64,000 nt of DNA from Methylotenera sp. (GTDB lineage: Bacteria; Pseudomonadota; Gammaproteobacteria; Burkholderiales; Methylophilaceae). The stretch is from NCBI GenBank assembly GCA_030693535.1, contig JAUYAL010000064.1:62001-126000 (forward strand), in the 5' to 3' direction. The first letter of the stretch is position 1; each line of letters starts with the position of its first letter. Made by a program: the position numbers and the translations under genes. The notes under the pieces are model-generated. The model ran no database searches. It saw only the letters and a program-made list of their open reading frames with translations, and was not told where the DNA came from. Positions 36,528 through 46,156 of the stretch are shown piece by piece.

Positions 36528-37074
36528 GCAAATTTTGTTTGTTTGCCTTTTGGCACTTTTTTCCATTTCAGGGTTAGCCGCTAACAGTAGTTTAAATATT
36601 AAAAGTGCTGAATTAGCGGCGCACGAAGATAGTTACTTACTGAATGCTGATGTTGATATTAAATTTAGCAATTCGATAGAGGAGGCGATTAATAAGGGTT
36701 TTGAGCTCAATTTTTTAATTGAATTTCAATTAGCTACACCTAGAAAATATTGGTTTGATGATGAGGTTGTGACAACTACTCACAATGTTTCTTTAAGTTA
36801 TCACGCACTTTCAAGACAATACTTAGTGATCCGCGGCAATCAACAAAAAACCTTTGTAAGATTGGATGAAGCAATTGATGATATGTCAACTATAAGCGAG
36901 TTGAGAGTCTTTCAAAAATCTGTGCTTGAAAAAGGTGAGCTTTATAAAGCAATTTTGTTAATGAGACTAGACGCTAAGAAATTGCCGAAAACCCTGCAGG
37001 GTGAGGCAATGGGTTCAGACGATTGGAAAATGAGCTCGCAACGCTTTGAGTGGCAGCCAGATATAATCAAATGA
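36490..37074 (+). CDS. DUF4390 exported protein
   Basis: The ~190-residue protein has a signal peptide (IKQILFVCLLALFSISGLAA) and a DUF4390 body (LNADVDIKFSNSIEEAINKG, FLIEFQLATPRKYWFDDEV, YHALSRQYLVIR). Function is unknown, but the gene is consistently located between rsmB and the NtrY kinase gene in betaproteobacteria. The first ATG at 36490 overlaps the end of rsmB; an in-frame ATG at 36505 is an equally good start. It precedes ntrY by 13 bp, so they are probably cotranscribed. Confidence 0.85.
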   Translation: MMVFSMHCCKKIKQILFVCLLALFSISGLAANSSLNIKSAELAAHEDSYLLNADVDIKFSNSIEEAINKGFELNFLIEFQLATPRKYWFDDEVVTTTHNVSLSYHALSRQYLVIRGNQQKTFVRLDEAIDDMSTISELRVFQKSVLEKGELYKAILLMRLDAKKLPKTLQGEAMGSDDWKMSSQRFEWQPDIIK

Positions 37075-37087
37075 AGTATATTTTCAT

Positions 37088-39304
37088 ATGAAATATATCG
37101 TACTCTTTAGCGCTACCTTAGGCGCATTTTTACTTTACTTGCTATCTAATGCAAGTGCCAATACAGCTGCTTCTGGTGAATATTACTCGTTATTGGTTGC
37201 CTTAAATGTCTTATTAGCAACGTTTCTTATCGCAGTACTTAGTTCCCAAATTTGGCGTTTATATCGACAAATTCGAAATCGTGTAGTGGGTAGTCGGTTT
37301 ACACTGAGGTTGTTAGCTAGTTTTGCAATGATGGCGCTTATTCCCGGACTAATCGTTTACTTAGTATCTGTTAATTTTCTAACGCGTTCTATTGAATCTT
37401 GGTTTAACGTAAAAGTTGAAGCTGCACTTGAAGGTGGTCTTAATTTAGGCCGTACAGCGTTAGATATTATGTTAACCGACATAAAAGAAAAAGGCGAAAA
37501 TATGGCAACTAGCCTTGCTTTTCAGCCAACTAATGTGCATTCTACATTGAATGATTTGCGTGAAAAAAGTGGTATTCAGGATGCCACTTTGCTGACAGTA
37601 CAAGGCAGAATTTTAGAGGTATCTAACAGTGACGCAACTAGCATTCTGCCTGAACTACCAAGCTTGGCACAGTTAAGGCAAGCTCGATTACGTATTGTAG
37701 GTAGTATTGAACCTATCAGTAATAAAGGGTTATATTTGCGAGTATTAGTTCCCGTTAATGGTCAAGATTTAACCGGCGAAACGCGAATTTTACAATTATT
37801 GCAGCCCGTACCAAAGCCACTTGCCACTACGGCTGAGGCAGTACAAGATGTGTATCAGGATTATCAGCAGCTTTCTTATAGCCGCACTTCGTTACGAGAG
37901 GTTTTTGCACTTACCTTAACTTTGGTCATGATGCTAGCAATGTTAGGCGCAGTTGCAGTGGCTTTCGTGTTGAGCCGCAGATTATCTGCACCACTAACCG
38001 TGTTAGCTGAGGGCACAAAGGCAATTGCTAGTGGAGATTACAGCACGATGCTACCTGCACATGGTAAAGATGAATTGGGTGTATTAGTGCAGTCGTTTAA
38101 CAGTATGACGCAGCAGTTGGATGATGCAACTAAAGCAGCCGATAGAAACCGCTCACGAGTTGAGGCGGCGAGAGGTTATTTAGAAACTATTTTAGCGCAT
38201 TTGTCGTCTGGAGTAATTGCGCTGAATAAGCGAGGTGAGTTGCGTACCTTTAATGAAGCGGCGGTTAATATTTTAGCGATACGGTTAGAGAGTTATGTTG
38301 GATTTACTTTAGATAAGATCATGGTAAAACAGGTTCGCTTGGAAAGTTTTTTTCAATCGATTGCCTCACATAATAAACTAATAGATTTAGATAAAGATGT
38401 GCATACTGATATTCAGAAAGATGAGTTAGTCACTCAAATTGAGTTGGTGACTGGCCAAGGTAAGCAGATACTTACATTACGAGGTACAAGTTTGCCAGAT
38501 GGAGGTTATGTCGCAGTATTTGACGATGCGACTACTATGGTACAGGCGCAACGTGATGCCGCTTGGGGTGAAGTAGCTAGACGTCTTGCTCATGAAATTA
38601 AAAATCCACTAACGCCCATTCAGTTATCTGCAGAGCGCATGGCACATAAACTGAGTCATAAATTAGATGATGCAGATGCGCAGATGTTAAGACGTTCTAC
38701 TGAAACCATTGTGAATCAAGTTGATGCATTGAAAAGAATGGTGAATGAGTTTAGTGAGTATGCTCGCTCACCAGCGCCGCAACTGCAAAAACTAGACTTA
38801 AATAAATTAATTCGAGAAGTGGTTTCGTTCTATGATTTACCTGACAATAAAATAATACTTACACTAGAAAATAAAGCTTGCGCCATAAAGGGTGATAGCA
38901 CCATGCTGCGTCAAGTGATACATAATTTATTGCAGAATGCGCAGGATTCACTTACGGATCAAGCAGATGCCATAATTGAAGTTAAAACAAAGGTTGATGG
39001 ACAGATGCTCGTGCTAACTGTAGAAGATAACGGAGTTGGTTTCCCAGAGCAGATGATGTTGCATGCTTTTGAGCCCTACATGACCACTAAGCCTCATGGT
39101 ACAGGGCTTGGTTTAGCGATAGTTAAGAAAATAATTGAAGAGCATAAAGGTAGTATAAAAATTGAAAATGTATCAGATAACACTCGGAATAATAAACGCT
39201 TAGAATCGCCAGATAGAGAATACAAAAAGAAATACAATAAAAATAAAACGGGTGCATTGGTGACAATTAGTATTCCGCTATTAACTGAAGTAAGTGTTAG
39301 TTAA
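37088..39304 (+). CDS. ntrY: NtrY-type sensor histidine kinase
   Basis: The 738-residue membrane kinase has N-terminal transmembrane helices (IVLFSATLGAFLLYLL and YSLLVALNVLLATFLIAVLS, then others up to ~residue 300), an extracytoplasmic region, and HAMP (LSRRLSAPLTVLAEGTKAIA). A PAS segment precedes the H-box RLAHEIKNPLTPIQLSAERM (His near residue 502), and the ATPase domain carries N-box QVIHNLLQNAQDS, VEDNGVGFP and GTGLGLAIVKKI. In its family it senses nitrogen or redox state and signals to NtrX. ntrX follows directly, with a 3' overlap only if an earlier start is used. Confidence 0.93.
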   Translation: MKYIVLFSATLGAFLLYLLSNASANTAASGEYYSLLVALNVLLATFLIAVLSSQIWRLYRQIRNRVVGSRFTLRLLASFAMMALIPGLIVYLVSVNFLTRSIESWFNVKVEAALEGGLNLGRTALDIMLTDIKEKGENMATSLAFQPTNVHSTLNDLREKSGIQDATLLTVQGRILEVSNSDATSILPELPSLAQLRQARLRIVGSIEPISNKGLYLRVLVPVNGQDLTGETRILQLLQPVPKPLATTAEAVQDVYQDYQQLSYSRTSLREVFALTLTLVMMLAMLGAVAVAFVLSRRLSAPLTVLAEGTKAIASGDYSTMLPAHGKDELGVLVQSFNSMTQQLDDATKAADRNRSRVEAARGYLETILAHLSSGVIALNKRGELRTFNEAAVNILAIRLESYVGFTLDKIMVKQVRLESFFQSIASHNKLIDLDKDVHTDIQKDELVTQIELVTGQGKQILTLRGTSLPDGGYVAVFDDATTMVQAQRDAAWGEVARRLAHEIKNPLTPIQLSAERMAHKLSHKLDDADAQMLRRSTETIVNQVDALKRMVNEFSEYARSPAPQLQKLDLNKLIREVVSFYDLPDNKIILTLENKACAIKGDSTMLRQVIHNLLQNAQDSLTDQADAIIEVKTKVDGQMLVLTVEDNGVGFPEQMMLHAFEPYMTTKPHGTGLGLAIVKKIIEEHKGSIKIENVSDNTRNNKRLESPDREYKKKYNKNKTGALVTISIPLLTEVSVS

Positions 39305-39362
39305 AAATAACTTAAGACAGCAATATCCTCAAACAACTATTGAGACACAAGAAGATAAATAC

Positions 39363-40679
39363 ATGGCAGTAAAACATATATTAGTGGTAGACGATGAAAT
39401 TGGTATACGCGAATTATTGCGGGATATTTTGCAAGACGAAGGTTATCAGGTTCAATTGGCTGAAAATGCGGCTGTTGCCCGAACCGCAAGGCTGCATGAA
39501 CGTCCTGACATGGTGTTGTTGGATATTTGGATGCCGGATTGTGATGGAATTACTCTACTTAAAGAGTGGGCAAATAGTAGCTTGCTTACCATGCCGGTGG
39601 TGATGATGTCTGGACATGGTACGATAGATACCGCGGTTGAGGCGACACGTATCGGCGCATTCGATTTTTTAGAGAAGCCAATCGCACTACAAAAACTATT
39701 AAAAACTGTAACTACTGCATTAAAACATGGCGAGCTTAGACCTAAATCAGAGATGAACTTAGCAAGTCTAGGTAAGAGTCCAATTGTAACTGCGTTAAAG
39801 GATAGATTAGATAAAATTGCTGTGAGCGTTAGTTTAAGCCCAGTATTATTGATTGGAACAAAGGGTTGTGGCGCAGAATTATGTGCCCGCTATTTGCAAG
39901 AGTCTGGTAGCACTTGGTTACAACTGACAGAACTAAATCGTCTAGCTAATGAGCCTTTGGATATATTAGAAGAGATTCGTGGCGGTATGCTATATATTGC
40001 CGAGATTGCAGAACTTAAAAAAGCTGAACAAAAAGGCTTGTTACTGCTGATGGCAAAAGCAGACAAATATCATGTACGTGTTGTTTGTGGGACCAGTGAG
40101 AATTTACCTAGGTTACAAGCGGAAGGATTGTTTGACCATAATCTATTCCAAGCGTTATCGGCAGTTTCGCTCCGTGTTCCAGCGCTTGACGAGCATAAGG
40201 AAGATATTCCAGATTTAGTTATAGCCATTACAAACTTACAACTAGAACTTGCAGGCTTGGAATATCGTGACTTTGATGTTGCAGCCCTGAATGGTTTGCG
40301 CAATGCTGATTGGCCTGGTGATCTGGCACAGCTAGAAGCGGTCATTCGTAATTTGTTACAAACCAGCTTAGGTGAAAAAATCACGCTAGATGATGTTAGC
40401 CGTGTGCTGCATCAATTTGATGATATGCAACTACCAACGAATACAACAAGTGCTAGCGGATTGCCAGTAGTGCTTGCAAAGGCCTCATCAGGTGCACAAA
40501 TAGATAAACTATCTTTAAACCAACCTTTGCGTGAGGCGCGTGATGATTTTGAGCGGCTATATTTTGATCACCATATGAAATTGGCGACAAATAATATGAG
40601 TAAGCTAGCAGAAATTGCAGGATTAGAGCGCACGCATTTGTACCGGAAACTCAAGCAGTTAGGTATTAAAATTAAGTAG
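39363..40679 (+). CDS. ntrX: NtrX-like response regulator with degenerate sigma-54 AAA+ domain
   Basis: The 438-residue regulator has an intact receiver (HILVVDDEIGIRELL, phospho-Asp in MVLLDIWMPDCDG, VVMMSGHGTIDTAV, LEKPI) and a Fis-type helix-turn-helix at the C-terminus (MSKLAEIAGLERTHLYRKLK). The central domain is eroded: Walker A reads IGTKGCGAELCAR instead of GESGTGKE-type, and the ~30 residues that would include the GAFTGA loop are missing between it and GGMLYIAEIAEL. It therefore probably cannot contact sigma-54 and may act as a simple DNA-binding regulator. I use ATG 39363 because the receiver begins there; an upstream GTG at 39294 adds unrelated residues. rpoN itself is encoded at 51.3 kb. 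Confidence 0.9.
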   Translation: MAVKHILVVDDEIGIRELLRDILQDEGYQVQLAENAAVARTARLHERPDMVLLDIWMPDCDGITLLKEWANSSLLTMPVVMMSGHGTIDTAVEATRIGAFDFLEKPIALQKLLKTVTTALKHGELRPKSEMNLASLGKSPIVTALKDRLDKIAVSVSLSPVLLIGTKGCGAELCARYLQESGSTWLQLTELNRLANEPLDILEEIRGGMLYIAEIAELKKAEQKGLLLLMAKADKYHVRVVCGTSENLPRLQAEGLFDHNLFQALSAVSLRVPALDEHKEDIPDLVIAITNLQLELAGLEYRDFDVAALNGLRNADWPGDLAQLEAVIRNLLQTSLGEKITLDDVSRVLHQFDDMQLPTNTTSASGLPVVLAKASSGAQIDKLSLNQPLREARDDFERLYFDHHMKLATNNMSKLAEIAGLERTHLYRKLKQLGIKIK

Positions 40680-40692
40680 AGCGAACTTGAAT

Positions 40693-41460
40693 CTAAACAT
40701 TTAGTTCTAACACCACAGGAGTATGGTCAGAAGGTCTTTCAAGTTTTCGCGGTGTTTTGTCGATGGTAGTCGCAACGCATAAAGGCTTAAGCGCGTCACT
40801 GACCAAGATATGGTCAATACGCATACCAAAATTACGCCTAAAACCCATCATGCGGTAATCCCACCAACTAAAGCTTTTGTCTGCTTGCTCAAATAGCCTA
40901 AAGCTATCATGCAGACCTAGTTGTAGCAATTTTTGAAAATGTTCGCGTTCTTGAGGGCTGACTAAAATTTGCCCTTGCCAAGCTACGGGGTCATGGCAAT
41001 CACGGTCTTCAGGGGCAATGTTGTAATCACCTAAAATAACTAATTTTGGATATTTTTTAAGCTCACCAACTAACCAAACATTAAGCGCTTTTAACCAGCG
41101 CATCTTGTATTCATACTTTTCAGAACCTACCGCTTGGCCGTTTACAATATACACACAAATTACGCGCACACCTTTAATTGTGGCAGAAATCACACGTTTT
41201 TGCTCATCTTCAAAACCTGCAATACCCAGCTCAACTTCAGTCATTTCGTGGGTACTTAGAATAGCCACGCCATTGTAAGTTTTTTGTCCGCTATGAATGG
41301 CGTTGTAGCCTGCCACTTTTAAATCAGCATATGGAAATTTACAGTCCTCTTGCTTGGTTTCTTGTAGGCAAAGTACGTCAATAGGGTTGTCGCGCAACCA
41401 ATCCAACACATGTGGCAGGCGCACATTCAGTGAGTTTACATTCCAAGTAGCAAGTTTCAC
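40693..41460 (-). CDS. xth: Exodeoxyribonuclease III
   Basis: The ~255-residue Mg-dependent AP endonuclease/3'-5' exonuclease acts in base-excision repair. It begins KLATWNVNSLNVRLPHVL and contains LCLQETKQEDCKFP (catalytic Glu), VILGDYNIAPEDRDCHDP, MMGFRRNFGMRIDHIL and the terminal RPSDHTPVVL with the catalytic Asp-His. I choose GTG 41460 as start because an AGAG site is spaced 8 nt upstream and family members start at this residue; another GTG at 41487 is less likely. It is convergent with ntrX. Confidence 0.95.
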   Translation of the reverse strand: MKLATWNVNSLNVRLPHVLDWLRDNPIDVLCLQETKQEDCKFPYADLKVAGYNAIHSGQKTYNGVAILSTHEMTEVELGIAGFEDEQKRVISATIKGVRVICVYIVNGQAVGSEKYEYKMRWLKALNVWLVGELKKYPKLVILGDYNIAPEDRDCHDPVAWQGQILVSPQEREHFQKLLQLGLHDSFRLFEQADKSFSWWDYRMMGFRRNFGMRIDHILVSDALKPLCVATTIDKTPRKLERPSDHTPVVLELNV

Positions 41461-41588
41461 GACATAATCTCTTTTAGGGTTTAACACATTTTAGCATGCG
41501 TTAAAAATTGCTAATATTTCTATCTTAAGCAATTCAAATCAAGACAGGTTTAGTGTGTTAAAGTCTCGCTTTTTTGAGCATCATTTAA

Positions 41589-42218
41589 GTGATTAAAGCT
41601 GCAATATTTGACATGGATGGACTGCTGATTGATTCAGAACGCATCATCATGCAAGCCTGCATCATTGCCGCCAAGCGAGTCGGCATTACCTATACCCAAG
41701 CAGAATATGTAGAGCTGATTGGTCGTGCAGGGACAGATTCCACTCGGATTATGGTAGAACAATTGGGTAGCGTGCAAAATTTTAATCAAGTGATGCAAGG
41801 CTTAGATGCGCAACTGACAGAACACAGCCATACCTTTCCGCTCAAAAATGGTGTGTTGACATTACTCAAACACTATCAAAGTAACAACGTTATTTGTAGC
41901 GTAGCCTCATCATCGCCCATACATCACATCAGTCACCGTTTAAGCCAAGTCGACGTGTTTGATTATTTTAGCCATATCACCAGCGGGCTAGAAGTCACTC
42001 GGGGTAAGCCAAACCCTGATATTTACTTATTGGCGATTAAAAAATTGGGAATCAGCCCAGATGATTGTATTGCTTTTGAAGATAGTGAAAATGGCGCTCG
42101 TGCTGCCATTGCTGCAGGTTTAAAAGTGGTAGTAGTCCCAGATTTAAAAGAACCGAGTGACTATGTACGGGAGCATTGCCACCAAGTCATCACAAGTCTG
42201 GAAGATTGGTCAATGTAA
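41589..42218 (+). CDS. HAD-superfamily hydrolase (beta-phosphoglucomutase-like group)
   Basis: The 209-residue cytoplasmic protein has HAD motifs I (FDMDGLLIDSE), II (VASSSP), III (RGKPNPDIYLLAIKKLG) and IV (AFEDSENGARAAIAAG) with a helical cap. It belongs to the phosphatase/phosphomutase group (phosphoglycolate phosphatase, sugar-phosphate phosphatases); the substrate cannot be assigned from sequence. The start is GTG 41589. Its 3' end overlaps the opposite-strand tpm gene by 9 bp. Confidence 0.9.
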   Translation: MIKAAIFDMDGLLIDSERIIMQACIIAAKRVGITYTQAEYVELIGRAGTDSTRIMVEQLGSVQNFNQVMQGLDAQLTEHSHTFPLKNGVLTLLKHYQSNNVICSVASSSPIHHISHRLSQVDVFDYFSHITSGLEVTRGKPNPDIYLLAIKKLGISPDDCIAFEDSENGARAAIAAGLKVVVVPDLKEPSDYVREHCHQVITSLEDWSM

Positions 42219-42863
42219 AGGCTTAAGCCACCAAACCTGCTCAGTGGCGAGATGCTTGCCTTTCAACCCATCTGGAATGGTCTTGCTCGCTAACAAAGTT
42301 AAATCATAAGTCGTTTGGTAATGCTGTTTAACTTCATTGGAGCTAATAGAAAAAGGTGGGCCTGCATGTAGAGATCGGTCATATTCAAAGCAAATCAGTA
42401 GTTGCGGTGCCTTGTTTGTAAGCACCATTAAATGCATGGTGTATATTTTTCGCATTTCATCAGGCAAAGCTACTAAAGCAGCACGGTCGTAAACCGCGTC
42501 TACATTGCCGAGCATGGCAGGCGTGACATTAAGAATATCTCCCACAAATATATCAATATTAGTCGCGCTGTAATGAGTGATTTCACCTAGTTTGGTGATG
42601 GTGGGTGTTAAATTTAGGCTGTAAAATAAATCTTCTATCGCAATTTGACTTAACTCAGCACCTGCCACACGGTAACCCTGTAAAAGTAGCCAAGCAATAT
42701 CCAAGGTTTTGCCACACAAAGGCAAAAATACACGAATGCTTGAATTTTGGTTTGGTTTTAAATCGAGAGTTGAAAAATGTTTAAGTAACAAAGGATTGGT
42801 TTCAGGCAGGTGAAAACCAATTTGGTTGTTTTGCCATCTTTCGAGCCAGAAATTGTGCTTCAT
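42210..42863 (-). CDS. tpm: Thiopurine S-methyltransferase family protein
   Basis: The 217-residue SAM-dependent methyltransferase matches bacterial Tpm: FWLERWQNNQIGFHLPETNP at the N-terminus, FLPLCGKTLDIAWLLLQGYRVAGAELSQ (SAM loop), AVYDRAALVALPDEMR and the C-terminal EQVWWLKPL. In other bacteria the family methylates thiopurines and some selenium or tellurium compounds; the physiological substrate here is unknown. It is convergent and slightly overlapping with the HAD gene. Confidence 0.93.
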   Translation of the reverse strand: MKHNFWLERWQNNQIGFHLPETNPLLLKHFSTLDLKPNQNSSIRVFLPLCGKTLDIAWLLLQGYRVAGAELSQIAIEDLFYSLNLTPTITKLGEITHYSATNIDIFVGDILNVTPAMLGNVDAVYDRAALVALPDEMRKIYTMHLMVLTNKAPQLLICFEYDRSLHAGPPFSISSNEVKQHYQTTYDLTLLASKTIPDGLKGKHLATEQVWWLKPLH

Positions 42864-42921
42864 ATTGCTTAAGTTAATCGCATGATGAGAGTAAAGTAGC
42901 TATTTAAAATGTAGTAGTCTC

Positions 42922-42955
42922 CATATAAAGGCAGCCTGAAGACTGCCTTTATATG
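42922..42955 (-). terminator. Strong terminator hairpin after the SRPBCC gene
   Basis: CATATAAAGGCAG (42922-42934) and CTGCCTTTATATG (42943-42955) form a perfect 13-bp stem with an 8-nt loop, 5 bp beyond the SRPBCC stop codon. The stem is long and its base is A/T-rich; there is no extended T-run. Confidence 0.65.
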
Positions 42956-42960
42956 CTGGA

Positions 42961-43479
42961 CTATTCTGAAACTTTTTTTAAGTTTGCTAAACCAGATTTT
43001 AAAATACCCTCTATCGCAACTTTGGCTGCCGAGTCGTCTTGACCAGCAGCACCTGGATTTGCAGGGTCTTTACGTTTAAACATGGTGCGCCATGTCACGA
43101 TGCTTTTGTCGCCAGAAGCTTCCACCTTCAAGGTTGCGCCATATTCACGCACAGGCAACACGCTTTCTGTGATTTCATACTTCATAGTCATACCGCCAGC
43201 GTCATGGCTTGTTAATGTTTCATTGATTTTGCCGCCATCTTGCAATGTAAGCACACGCTTTGCGCCAACTTCGCCAGCTTTACCCTCAACCACTTCGGTT
43301 TTGGCAATGGCAGGGTGCCAGCTCATATCACCATAATTACCCACTTTTGCCCAAACTTTATCGGCAGGTGCGTTAATTTCAATGCTATCTTTCACGCGTA
43401 TCGTTTCATCAATCGCGGCATTCGCCATCATAGACAATCCTAAACTAGCCATTAACAAGGCAGACATCAACTTATTCAT
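42961..43479 (-). CDS. Exported SRPBCC (START-like) family protein
   Basis: The 172-residue protein has a signal peptide (LMSALLMASLGLSMMANAA) and a polyketide-cyclase/SRPBCC fold (DSIEINAPADKVWAKVGNYGDMSWHPAI, VLTLQDGGKINETLTSHD, KYEITESVLPVREY). SRPBCC domains form hydrophobic ligand pockets; the ligand is unknown. It appears monocistronic, with a strong terminator downstream. The 249-bp upstream gap (43480-43728) probably contains its promoter; I see no other gene there. Confidence 0.88.
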   Translation of the reverse strand: MNKLMSALLMASLGLSMMANAAIDETIRVKDSIEINAPADKVWAKVGNYGDMSWHPAIAKTEVVEGKAGEVGAKRVLTLQDGGKINETLTSHDAGGMTMKYEITESVLPVREYGATLKVEASGDKSIVTWRTMFKRKDPANPGAAGQDDSAAKVAIEGILKSGLANLKKVSE

Positions 43480-43728
43480 AACAACCTTTCTAAAGTATTC
43501 AATTAAAAATAGCCCTCACGAGGCCAATATGACTATACTGGACTGGTAAAGAGATGGCTAGAGTTTGCCTGCAAAATAAATACTTAGTGGCAGGTTTTTG
43601 ATTTTTTGAACGTTAAGATTAGCGTGAAAAAATATCATTTGATAACAGATAGCTTTCATTGGCTATAAATAAGAATGTGAAAAGTGTGAAGGACCTGGCA
43701 ATAACAATAAGTTGGCCTCCCTGCAAGT

Positions 43729-45756
43729 TCACGTGTTCATTCCATTATGTCTCAACAACGCATCCATGCTCGGCTCTCTCCCTCTAAATGCTACAAATGA
43801 CTCCATCGCTGGACGTGAGCCACCTTTTGCTAGCACTTCATCTTTAAAGAGTTTACCTGCTTCATGTGATAGTACGCCTAGCTCCTCAAACAAGCTATAA
43901 GCATCGGCTGAGAGCACTTCCGCCCATTTATAGCTGTAGTAGCCTGCTGCGTAACCGCCTGCAAAAATATGGCTGAAGCTGTTGGGGAAGCGGTTCCATT
44001 TTGGAGGTCTTACCACAGCAACTTCGTCACGAATTTGCTCGATTAGGTCTAGCGCAGTTTGTTTTCCATGAGGGTCAAACTCACCGTGTAGGCGCATATC
44101 GAAGAGTGAAAATTCAATTTGGCGCATGGTCTGCATGCCAGCTTGAAAGTTCTTGGCAGCGACCATTTTGTCGAATAATTCACGTGGTAGTTGTGCGCCT
44201 GTTTCTACGTGGGCGGTCATGTGGCGCAGCACTTCCCATTCCCAGCAGAAGTTTTCCATAAATTGGCTGGGTAATTCCACCGCATCCCACTCTACGCCTT
44301 TAATGCCTGAAACGCCGTATTCATCTACTTGGGTTAGCATGTGATGCAAGCCGTGACCAAACTCGTGGAACATGGTGATGACTTCATCGTGCGTAAATAA
44401 TGCTGGTTTTCCGCCGACAGGTGCTGAAAAATTACAGGTTAAAAAAGCAACAGGTAATTCAACGTCATCAGCCTTTTTACGGCGTGTAATCGCTTCATCC
44501 ATCCATGCACCACCGCGTTTGTTGTTGCGGGCATACAGGTCTAAATAAAAGAAGGCAATTGCGCTGCCAGTATCATCGTTAATTTGATAAAACGCAGCAT
44601 CTTCATGCCAAAGTGGGGCTTCGGCTTTCTGTACTTGTACGCCAAATATGGTTTCGGTTACTTTGAATAAACCAGCCAGTACTTTGTGTTCGGGAAAGTA
44701 TTGTTTTACTTCTTGGTCTGAGAAGGCATATTTATCTTCACGCAGTTTTTCGCTTACATAGCCAACATCCCATGATTGCATATCATCGATGTCGAGCTTC
44801 TTAGCGTAGGTAACAAGCTCATGCATGTCGCGCTCGGCATAAGGTTTGGCGCGCTTAGCGAGCGTGTCTAAAAACTCGGTTACTTGTTTTGGGCTATCAG
44901 CCATTTTGGTGGCGAGTGAAAGCTCAGCGTAGTTATTAAAGCCTAGCGTTTGTGCTTCTTCTTTTTTTAGTTTAAGAATGTCGCTAATTAAGCTCGTATT
45001 ATCCCATTCAGGCTTGCTGAACTCTGATGCGCGGGTAGCATAAGCGCGATAAAGTATTTCACGCAAGACGCGGTTATCGCAGTACTGCAAAACAGGTAAG
45101 TATGAAGGAAAGTGAAGTGTGAATTTATATCCGGCTTTTTCATCTACTTTTGCGGCAGCAAGCGCAGCTTCAATTGAGTCAGTTGGTAAGCCCGCTAAAT
45201 CAGCTACGCTCTCAACGTAATGCGCAAAGTCATTAGTATTGTCCATGATGTTTTCTTCAAACTTAGAGCCCAATTTAGAAAGCTCTTCGCTCACCGCTTT
45301 AAATCGCGCTTTTTGCGCTTCTGGTAACTCTGCACCGCCTAATTTGAAATCACGCACTTCGTTATTGATAATTTTTTGCTGGGTCGCTGTCAGGTTGGCA
45401 AATGCAGCACTGGCTTGAATGGCTTTGTACTTAGCGTATAGGCGCTCATCTTGCGACATGTCACTGCCGTAATCTGTTAGTTTGGCTAAATTTTCGTTAT
45501 AGGCTTCACGTAGTTCAGGGCTATTGACCACTGCGTTCATATGGCCAATCTGGCTCCAGGAGCGGCTGATTTTATCGCTATGGTCTTCTAGCTTAAGGGC
45601 AAAGTTTTCCCATGTCGGGGCTTCTGTTGATGTGGCTAGGCTTTCAATTAACGCGCGGCCTTCTGTTAATAAACTATCAACCGCAGGGCTGACATGTTCA
45701 GGTTTTACTTCGTTAAATTTAGGTAGGCCAGCAAGATATAGCAATGGGTTTGACAC
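43729..45756 (-). CDS. prlC: Oligopeptidase A (M3 family)
   Basis: The 675-residue zinc peptidase degrades signal peptides and other oligopeptides in the cytoplasm. The zinc site HEFGHGLHHM (HExxH) is followed by VEWDAVELPSQFMENFCWE, which supplies the third ligand and is a family signature. N-terminal helical regions (GLPKFNEVKPEHVSPAVDSL) match E. coli OpdA/PrlC and length is normal. It follows the DUF4870 gene by 20 bp and may be last in a long leftward transcript. Confidence 0.96.
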   Translation of the reverse strand: MSNPLLYLAGLPKFNEVKPEHVSPAVDSLLTEGRALIESLATSTEAPTWENFALKLEDHSDKISRSWSQIGHMNAVVNSPELREAYNENLAKLTDYGSDMSQDERLYAKYKAIQASAAFANLTATQQKIINNEVRDFKLGGAELPEAQKARFKAVSEELSKLGSKFEENIMDNTNDFAHYVESVADLAGLPTDSIEAALAAAKVDEKAGYKFTLHFPSYLPVLQYCDNRVLREILYRAYATRASEFSKPEWDNTSLISDILKLKKEEAQTLGFNNYAELSLATKMADSPKQVTEFLDTLAKRAKPYAERDMHELVTYAKKLDIDDMQSWDVGYVSEKLREDKYAFSDQEVKQYFPEHKVLAGLFKVTETIFGVQVQKAEAPLWHEDAAFYQINDDTGSAIAFFYLDLYARNNKRGGAWMDEAITRRKKADDVELPVAFLTCNFSAPVGGKPALFTHDEVITMFHEFGHGLHHMLTQVDEYGVSGIKGVEWDAVELPSQFMENFCWEWEVLRHMTAHVETGAQLPRELFDKMVAAKNFQAGMQTMRQIEFSLFDMRLHGEFDPHGKQTALDLIEQIRDEVAVVRPPKWNRFPNSFSHIFAGGYAAGYYSYKWAEVLSADAYSLFEELGVLSHEAGKLFKDEVLAKGGSRPAMESFVAFRGREPSMDALLRHNGMNT

Positions 45757-45776
45757 AGAGAATTCCTTAAAACAGG

Positions 45777-46127
45777 TTAATTGATTAAACGCAGACTAAA
45801 AGGATAACGATAAGTTTCTCCCTTACTAGTGGAGATGGCGGCAATAATGCATAAAACAATATTGAACACCCAAATAATAAACATGAATAAGAATCCAATT
45901 AGAATAAGCGCTAATATTCCTGCAATAAACTGCCCTAACAACACGGTTATTTGAAAATTTAATGCCTCTTTAGACTGCTTAGCAATATATTCGCTGTCAT
46001 CTTTTTTTAGAATCCATACAATAAGCGCTGGAATAAAAGAGAAAACTGTACCGCCTAAGTGGGTAATCGTTGCAATGTTCTTATCATCATTAGTTGGCAT
46101 CGTCGTTAGTTCAGTATTTGTAGACAT
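45777..46127 (-). CDS. DUF4870 membrane protein
   Basis: The 116-residue protein has a polar N-terminus then DUF4870/Tic20-like sequence: ATITHLGGTVFSFIPALIVWIL, KQSKEALNFQITVLL, and two to three further transmembrane helices ending GETYRYPFSLRLI. Function is unknown. AAAGGAAAAAA immediately before the ATG is a good ribosome binding site. It lies between ptsI and prlC. Confidence 0.88.
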   Translation of the reverse strand: MSTNTELTTMPTNDDKNIATITHLGGTVFSFIPALIVWILKKDDSEYIAKQSKEALNFQITVLLGQFIAGILALILIGFLFMFIIWVFNIVLCIIAAISTSKGETYRYPFSLRLIN

Positions 46128-46156
46128 TTTTTTCCTTTCAAAAGAAGTAGTCTAAT

